64,000 bases of DNA from Streptomyces bluensis (GTDB lineage: Bacteria; Actinomycetota; Actinomycetes; Streptomycetales; Streptomycetaceae). The stretch covers positions 434,001-498,000 of the forward strand of contig NZ_BMVM01000001.1 of assembly GCF_014650715.1 (NCBI RefSeq). The letters run 5' to 3'. Shown one piece after another: positions 63,213 through 64,000 of the stretch (positions are counted from its first letter, which is position 1; each line of letters opens with the position of its first letter). The notes under the pieces are model-generated. The model was given only the letters and a program-made list of their open reading frames with translations. It was not told the origin of the DNA and did not search any database. Position numbers and translations under genes: made by a program.

Positions 63213-64000
63213 TCAGCGGCCGGCGCCGACGAGTCCCAGACCGTGGTCGAGCAGCTTCGTCAGCTCGGCGAGGTCGTCCGGGCCCGGGTCCGTGAGCGGT
63301 GCGCGCACCGGGCCGACGGGCAGGCCACGCAACCGGGCGGCGGCCTTGACGAGGGAGACGGCGTAGCCGGGGACCCTGTCGCGCAGTTCGACGAGCGGGA
63401 TGTAGAAGCCGCTCAGCAGTTCGTCCATCCGGGCGGTGTCGTCCGCCTGGAACGCGCCGAAGAAGGCCCGCGCGATCTCCGGGGCGAAGGCGTGGACGGC
63501 CGACGAGTACGCGGGGACCCCGACGGCGGCGTACGCACGCGCCTGGATCTCCGCCGTCGCGGCCCCGTTGAAGAACAGGAAGCCCTCGGGTGCCGCGAGC
63601 GTCAGCCGCTGGAGGCGGTCGAGGTCGCTGTGCCCGTCCTTCAGCCCGATGACGGTGGGGATCTCCGCGATACGGCGCAGTCCGTCGGCGGTGAAGGAGA
63701 CCTGGTCGCGCTGGTAGGCGATCAGGGGCAGCCGGGTGCCGGCGGCGATCCGGCGCACCTGCTCCACCAGCCCGTCCTGCGGGGCCCGCACCAGGTAGTG
63801 CGGCAGCACGAGTGCCGCGTCGGCACCCGACTCCTCGGCGATGCGCGCGAACCGCAGTGCCTGCGCCCAGCCGTACCCGATGCCCGCGACGACGGGGACG
63901 CGCCCGTCGGTCACCCGCACCGCGGCCGTGACGACCTGGCGGTACTCGTCCTCGTCCAGAGCCGTGAACTCCCCGGTGCCGCAGGCGGGGAAGACCGCTC
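63213..64000 (-). CDS. kdgD: 5-dehydro-4-deoxyglucarate dehydratase (partial)
   Basis: The 3' part of a DHDPS-family lyase, with 262 codons in the window; the start lies beyond the right edge. It would decarboxylate and dehydrate 5-dehydro-4-deoxy-glucarate to alpha-ketoglutarate semialdehyde, the step after GudD. The visible motifs are FPACGTGEF at the window edge (the GTGE loop), VPVVAGIGYGWAQA, LPLIAYQRDQ with the Tyr, IPTVIGLKDGHSDL with the Schiff-base Lys, and FFNGAATAE. The C-terminal helices end GLGLVGAGR. It is the first gene seen of a kdgD-GntP-gudD operon. DapA-like DHDPS is less likely because of the context. Confidence 0.9.
   Translation of the reverse strand, partial: AVFPACGTGEFTALDEDEYRQVVTAAVRVTDGRVPVVAGIGYGWAQALRFARIAEESGADAALVLPHYLVRAPQDGLVEQVRRIAAGTRLPLIAYQRDQVSFTADGLRRIAEIPTVIGLKDGHSDLDRLQRLTLAAPEGFLFFNGAATAEIQARAYAAVGVPAYSSAVHAFAPEIARAFFGAFQADDTARMDELLSGFYIPLVELRDRVPGYAVSLVKAAARLRGLPVGPVRAPLTDPGPDDLAELTKLLDHGLGLVGAGR

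Overview
The window is high-GC DNA with GTG and TTG starts, strong purine-rich ribosome binding sites and long spurious antisense frames. Its gene set (an NsdA-type sporulation/antibiotic regulator, a lone DUF397 protein, a DUF6479-type protein, Tat-secreted glycosidases, a DmdR/IdeR-type iron box, LLM flavoproteins) points to a chromosomal segment of Streptomyces or a close relative. No rRNA, tRNA, CRISPR array, prophage or intact transposase was seen.

Region 1 (0.1-12.8 kb) is a complete inositol catabolism locus. A leftward operon encodes a lipoprotein sugar-binding protein, permease, half-size ATPase, an IolE/IolI-like isomerase and an IolG-like dehydrogenase. It diverges from a rightward operon iolC, an IolJ-like aldolase, iolB, iolD and mmsA (iolA), followed by a GntR/HutC regulator. 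A related sequence occurs twice in the divergent promoter and once in the GntR promoter, suggesting one regulon.

Region 2 (12.8-30.7 kb) holds a Gfo/Idh/MocA dehydrogenase divergent from its likely LacI repressor (two copies of a TGGA-CGGTCCA operator), an LLM oxidoreductase, a methyltransferase, a secreted S33 peptidase, a baeRF3 protein, a PAS-PP2C phosphatase, an NsdA-like regulator divergent from an APH-fold kinase, a secreted muramoyl amidase convergent with a GH95 fucosidase, and small proteins including a lone DUF397.

Region 3 (30.7-52.7 kb) is rich in acyl-CoA metabolism. Two lipid-transfer thiolases, a double DUF35 protein, a crotonase and a divergent acyl-CoA synthetase match in order and size the fadD19-echA19/Rv3521-ltp4-ltp3 sterol side-chain genes of mycobacteria, as I recall them. 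Further genes are a PaaK-like ligase, two more acyl-CoA synthetases, a Ntn penicillin acylase, a nitronate monooxygenase, an FAD desaturase-like enzyme, a TPR-containing Ser/Thr kinase, an MpaB-family oxygenase and a FadE26-like acyl-CoA dehydrogenase with a KstR-type box upstream. An identical operator frame precedes the crotonase/synthetase pair and the nitronate monooxygenase. Two long-palindrome elements with related ends each begin at the stop codon of a gene.

Region 4 (52.7-64 kb) has a Cys-rich four-helix copper protein, small Streptomyces proteins, an FAD monooxygenase, a GH43-AbfB enzyme convergent with pobA, a decayed siderophore-type PLP decarboxylase separated by an iron box from a FhuF-like reductase, and a D-glucarate catabolic cluster (gudD, GntP-type transporter, kdgD) running off the right edge.
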